Shown: piece after piece, positions 61,084 to 64,000 of the stretch
Layout of the letters: every line of letters begins with the position of its first letter
Numbering within the stretch: the stretch's first letter is position 1
Source of the DNA: Granulicatella elegans ATCC 700633
Lineage (GTDB): Bacteria > Bacillota > Bacilli > Lactobacillales > Aerococcaceae
Length of the DNA: 64,000 bases
Assembly (NCBI RefSeq): GCF_000162475.2
Contig: NZ_KI391971.1
Coordinates: forward strand, 746,901-810,900
Reading direction: 5' to 3'
Made by a program: the position numbers and the translations under genes
The notes under the pieces: model-generated
The model's database searches: none
The model's input: the letters and a program-made list of their open reading frames with translations, nothing else
What the model was told of the DNA's origin: nothing

Positions 61084-61111
61084 ACTCTCCGAGTGATTCG
61101 GAGAGTTTTTT
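61084..61111 (+). terminator. Terminator after the DUF438 gene
   Basis: ACTCTCCGA/TCGGAGAGT with a 5-base loop and T run. Confidence 0.92.
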
Positions 61112-61310
61112 ATTATTAAAAGATTATTTTTATGATAATATAAACATTAAATTTTGGTTATAAATTATCTTTATTTAAAATTGATAAAACAATAAAAAAA
61201 TTTTTAAATTAAAAAATGATGAAAAAATAAAAAAGATATGTTAATATATGTTCATAAGAAGAAGTATAAATGAAAATATCAAAATAAAATATTTTGCAAA
61301 AGGAGAACTT

Positions 61311-62885
61311 ATGAAAAAATATATTACAATAAATTTATATCGATGGTTTGGAACAATAATTCTTACTATTTTAATTGCATTAGGAACAATCTTTAGCAGT
61401 TATGGAAGAACTCTGATACTCGATAATTTTTTAGCAAATAATCATAATTATTTTTTATACGGTATTGTATTAATTCTAGTAATGGCAATTACTGAAATAC
61501 TAAAGTCTTGTCTATCAATAAATAATGCAAAGTTGATTAAAGATTGGATTGTTTCAATTGGTAGTGGTGTTAGTGAAAATATTGAAAAAATGGGATACGA
61601 TAACTATCATAAGATAAAACATGGAGAGTACATATCTTGGTACACAACTGACTTAGAGCGTATTTCAACAAGTTATTTTGAACCGTTTTTAAATCTGTTT
61701 AGTAATGTAGTATTATCAACTGTATCTCTAATTATATTATTTTCTATTAATTGGAAGATAGGATCTGTGTCACTTTTATTACTAATAATTTTAATGATAG
61801 TAGGAACTCGGTTTGGAAAGAAAATAGGTATGGCTTATCAGAAGTTTTCTCAATTAAGTGGTATATACACAAATACATTGCAGGAATATACTTCTGCTTA
61901 TGATGTTTTAAAAAATTTTAATGCACTTTCTATATTAAAAGAAAAAATCAAACAAGCTCAAACAGATCTTGAGAATCAGAGAGTTGTAGCTAAGAAATAT
62001 ACTTCTTTTGCTACCTTAGCATTTTATGGTTCACAAAGAATATTTGAAGGTATTATGTTTATGTTTGTTCTTTATTTAGTATTACAAAAGGAAATCAGTA
62101 TTGGAATGTTACTATCAGTTCCAGCAATTCTAGCGTTATTTTTAAATTCTACAGGTATGTTCCTAGAAATAGTTATACAAATGCAAGGTATGAATGATAT
62201 TATTGAGAAGTTAGAAACTAAAATGATAGCAGAAACAATAGAATATGATAATTTATCCTTAATTGAAGGGAACAATATAACATATTCTATTGACGAGAAA
62301 AAGATTTTTGATAATTTATCTTTTAAATTTGAAAAAGGTAAAAAATACGCAATTTTAGGTCCTAGTGGAAGTGGAAAGTCTACTTTGCTCAATATTCTTT
62401 TAGGTAGAATAAATAATTTTGATGGAGAATTAAAAGTAAATGGCGTTGTTAAAGAAAAGAATAAGGATGTTCTTTTTTCAAAAGAGATTGCATATGTGAG
62501 TCAAGAAGGTGCAATTTTTAATATGTCAATTAGAGAAAATATTCTACTTGGTATGAAGAAAACTGATGAAGAAATTTTTGATATTTTGAAAAAGGTTAAA
62601 CTGTATGATTTAGTAAATAACTTACCTGAAAAATTAGATACGATTATTTCTTTAGATGGAAATAATTTATCAGGTGGAGAAAAACAGCGTCTTACATTAG
62701 CTCGAGCATTAATACGTAATACACCATGTATTATTTTAGATGAAGCAACTTCAGCTATTGATGCTAAAACGGCGGTTGCCATAGAAGAGCAAATTGTAGA
62801 AGATTCTGAGAAAACGGTCATTATCATTTCACATCATTTAGATGATAAGATAAGTTCAAAATTAGATAAAATTTATTTTTTATAA
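61311..62885 (+). CDS. ABC exporter, fused membrane and ATPase domains
   Basis: The product has 524 residues from the ATG at 61311 (AAAAGGAGAAC upstream). A six-helix exporter membrane domain (to about residue 310) is followed by a nucleotide-binding domain: GPSGSGKST, YVSQEGAIFN (Q-loop), NLSGGEKQRLTLARAL, CIILDEATSAIDA and IIISHH. It is a half transporter of the lipid/peptide/drug exporter type, probably working as a homodimer. The AT content is higher than in flanking housekeeping genes and an IS remnant follows directly, so transfer is possible. Confidence 0.9.
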   Translation: MKKYITINLYRWFGTIILTILIALGTIFSSYGRTLILDNFLANNHNYFLYGIVLILVMAITEILKSCLSINNAKLIKDWIVSIGSGVSENIEKMGYDNYHKIKHGEYISWYTTDLERISTSYFEPFLNLFSNVVLSTVSLIILFSINWKIGSVSLLLLIILMIVGTRFGKKIGMAYQKFSQLSGIYTNTLQEYTSAYDVLKNFNALSILKEKIKQAQTDLENQRVVAKKYTSFATLAFYGSQRIFEGIMFMFVLYLVLQKEISIGMLLSVPAILALFLNSTGMFLEIVIQMQGMNDIIEKLETKMIAETIEYDNLSLIEGNNITYSIDEKKIFDNLSFKFEKGKKYAILGPSGSGKSTLLNILLGRINNFDGELKVNGVVKEKNKDVLFSKEIAYVSQEGAIFNMSIRENILLGMKKTDEEIFDILKKVKLYDLVNNLPEKLDTIISLDGNNLSGGEKQRLTLARALIRNTPCIILDEATSAIDAKTAVAIEEQIVEDSEKTVIIISHHLDDKISSKLDKIYFL

Positions 62886-62886
62886 A

Positions 62887-63050
62887 ACCTAGGGATTCGC
62901 GCCAAATTTTTTGGCGCGTTTTTCTTTGGCTTACGTCCCATTTAAAAGATTCGTTAACCTAAAACCATAACTCCTTATTTGATAAATTTCTATTCTATTG
63001 TTATAAGTTAATTTCATTAAAAAATATCCCAAATAAGTTGCAGTACAGAT
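62887..63050 (-). mobile_element. Decayed remnant of the IS150-group element
   Basis: CCTAGGGATTCGCGCC plus GGCGCGTTTTTC repeats the hairpin block at 8522-8562. CTTTGGCTTACGTCCCATT matches part of orfA (about 9598-9616), and GATAAATTTCTATTCTATTG with AAGTTAATTTCAT match its start. GCAGTACA is the terminal sequence of the IS. Most of the element, including all of orfB, is deleted. Confidence 0.8.
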
Positions 63051-63209
63051 TCGGAAGGCTCTTCATTTTTACAAATAAAGCCTTTACATTGATTTACAGG
63101 AAGAATATAATTTAAAAAAGCATTAAAAGATTTGGGAATTTTTTCGAACTGTTGAGAAAAAAAGTGAGGCTCAATTATTTAAAAAGGTAGGTATAATGAG
63201 GAGGGGTAG

Positions 63210-64000
63210 AATGTTAAATATTAGTATAGCTAAGTTTTCATATGGGGAAAAAGAAGTATTAAATGATATTCATATTCAAATTGACAAGCCTAGAATTATT
63301 GGATTAGTAGCGCCAAATGGAACTGGAAAATCTACACTGATAGAGATTATTGCGGGTAACTTAAATAGTAGAGATGTAAGTGTTTTGTTGGATGATAAAA
63401 ATTATAAGAATCATTATTTGGAAATGAAACGAAAAATCGTGAGAATGTGTAATCAAGATGATTTGTATTCTGAGTTGACAGGGTTACAACATTTACAATT
63501 TTACGCTGAAATGTGGAATATTAAACCATCATTTGTGGATGAAGTTGTCTCAAAATTACAAATGACTGAATATATCTCCAATAAAGTGTCTAGTTACTCG
63601 TTAGGAATGAAACAGAGACTTTGTTTTGCGTTAGTTGTTGTAACAAATTGTGAAGTGATGCTATTAGATGAAGTGATGAATGGACTGGATCCAGATAACG
63701 TGCAATTAATATCTAAGGTACTTCAAAGTTTAAAAAATGAAGGTAAAATTATTATCATTGCGTCACATTTATTGAATAATTTAAATAGTATTGCTGATGA
63801 GGTGTATTTCTTAAAAGATAAGAGGATTGCTTTAAAATATCAACTTGAAGATCAGTGTAATCAATCAATCGAAATACAATTTTCATCATTGGATAGTTAT
63901 AAAGAGTTTACTGAACAATTTATGAATTTGAATAGGCTATCTAATCCGTCAGAATTGACCATCAGTATTATAGATTTGAATGAGCTAGATCTTATATTTT
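63210..64000 (+). CDS. ABC transporter ATP-binding protein (3' end outside window)
   Basis: The frame is open from ATG at 63210, preceded by GAGGAGGGG, to the end of the window (263 residues seen). Walker A is VAPNGTGKSTLIEII, the Q-loop is CNQDDLYSELTGLQHLQFY, the signature is YSLGMKQRLCFAL, Walker B is VMLLDEVMNGLDPDN and the switch histidine is IIIASHLL. It resembles the NatA/BcrA type of ATPases that pair with a separate permease, expected just beyond the window. A TATAAT is at 63191-63196. The 160 bases before it hold no gene I can support. Confidence 0.9.

Noticed and set aside
63051-63209. Possible GntR regulator relic before the last ABC gene
   Set aside because: A few regulator-like residues can be read (KKALKDLG), but only with frameshifts; too weak to list.

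Overview
The window is chromosomal DNA from a low-GC Gram-positive bacterium, most likely of the order Lactobacillales. The evidence is AT-rich DNA, strong AGGAGG-type ribosome sites, PolC, RNase J1 with the RNA polymerase epsilon subunit, GpsB next to a class B RNase P RNA, a DUF1831 gene beside mnmA, and a 6S RNA upstream of a usp gene. A Carnobacteriaceae- or Aerococcaceae-like genus is possible, but I cannot fix the genus from sequence alone.

Region by region. 1-1.4 kb: envelope lipid genes (DUF368 translocase, cut by the window edge, and a PAP2 phosphatase). 1.4-1.9 kb: an intergenic stretch with two micro-ORFs on the minus strand, an operator-rich promoter and one copy of a structured repeat. 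1.9-5.6 kb: a Fur-controlled YclNOPQ-type siderophore importer, followed by a decayed ABC exporter fragment. 6.3-8.4 kb: MepB-like and Lsa-type ABC-F genes. 8.44-10.02 kb: an intact IS3-family (IS150 group) element inserted in the loop of a two-way terminator. 10-20.7 kb: housekeeping genes (rnjA-rpoY, HAD-def, uppS-cdsA-rseP-polC). 20.7-28.5 kb: N-formylglutamate amidohydrolase, tRNA-Arg, pflA, Mn-dependent pyrophosphatase, VOC protein with two YitT proteins, a TipA-like MerR regulator and a lipid kinase. 28.6-33 kb: a SUMF1-like protein and clpB under CtsR, with four copies of the structured repeat. 33-40.4 kb: RNA modification, gpsB/rnpB, prmA-rsmE-rel-dtd and usp. 40.5-41.1 kb: 6S RNA (minus) and a TPP riboswitch (plus). 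41.1-47.2 kb: an eight-gene thiamine uptake and salvage operon. 47.4-61 kb: a methyltransferase, rarA, cysteine desulfurase-DUF1831, mnmA-recD2, UPF0735-HAD-MATE-CPBP, DUF1858-DUF438. 61.3-64 kb: two ABC transporter genes separated by a decayed copy of the same IS.

The most unusual signal is a family of structured intergenic elements, six copies in 64 kb (about 1.76, 29.76, 29.94, 30.06, 32.88 and 39.74 kb). All share an invariant GGACG followed by a hairpin of fixed design. The full-length copies add two more hairpins, all enclosed by a long outer stem. Stem sequences differ between copies but stay complementary, which points to selection on RNA structure. Copies lie mostly downstream of genes and, in two cases, exactly between convergent genes. 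I do not recognise the family from any named RNA or repeat.

Genes that work together: the siderophore importer under Fur; rseP-polC joined by a short leader ORF interwoven with a terminator; the thiamine operon (YkoEDC importer, ThiW, TenA, ThiM, ThiD, ThiE) under a TPP riboswitch; and cysteine desulfurase with MnmA for tRNA thiolation.
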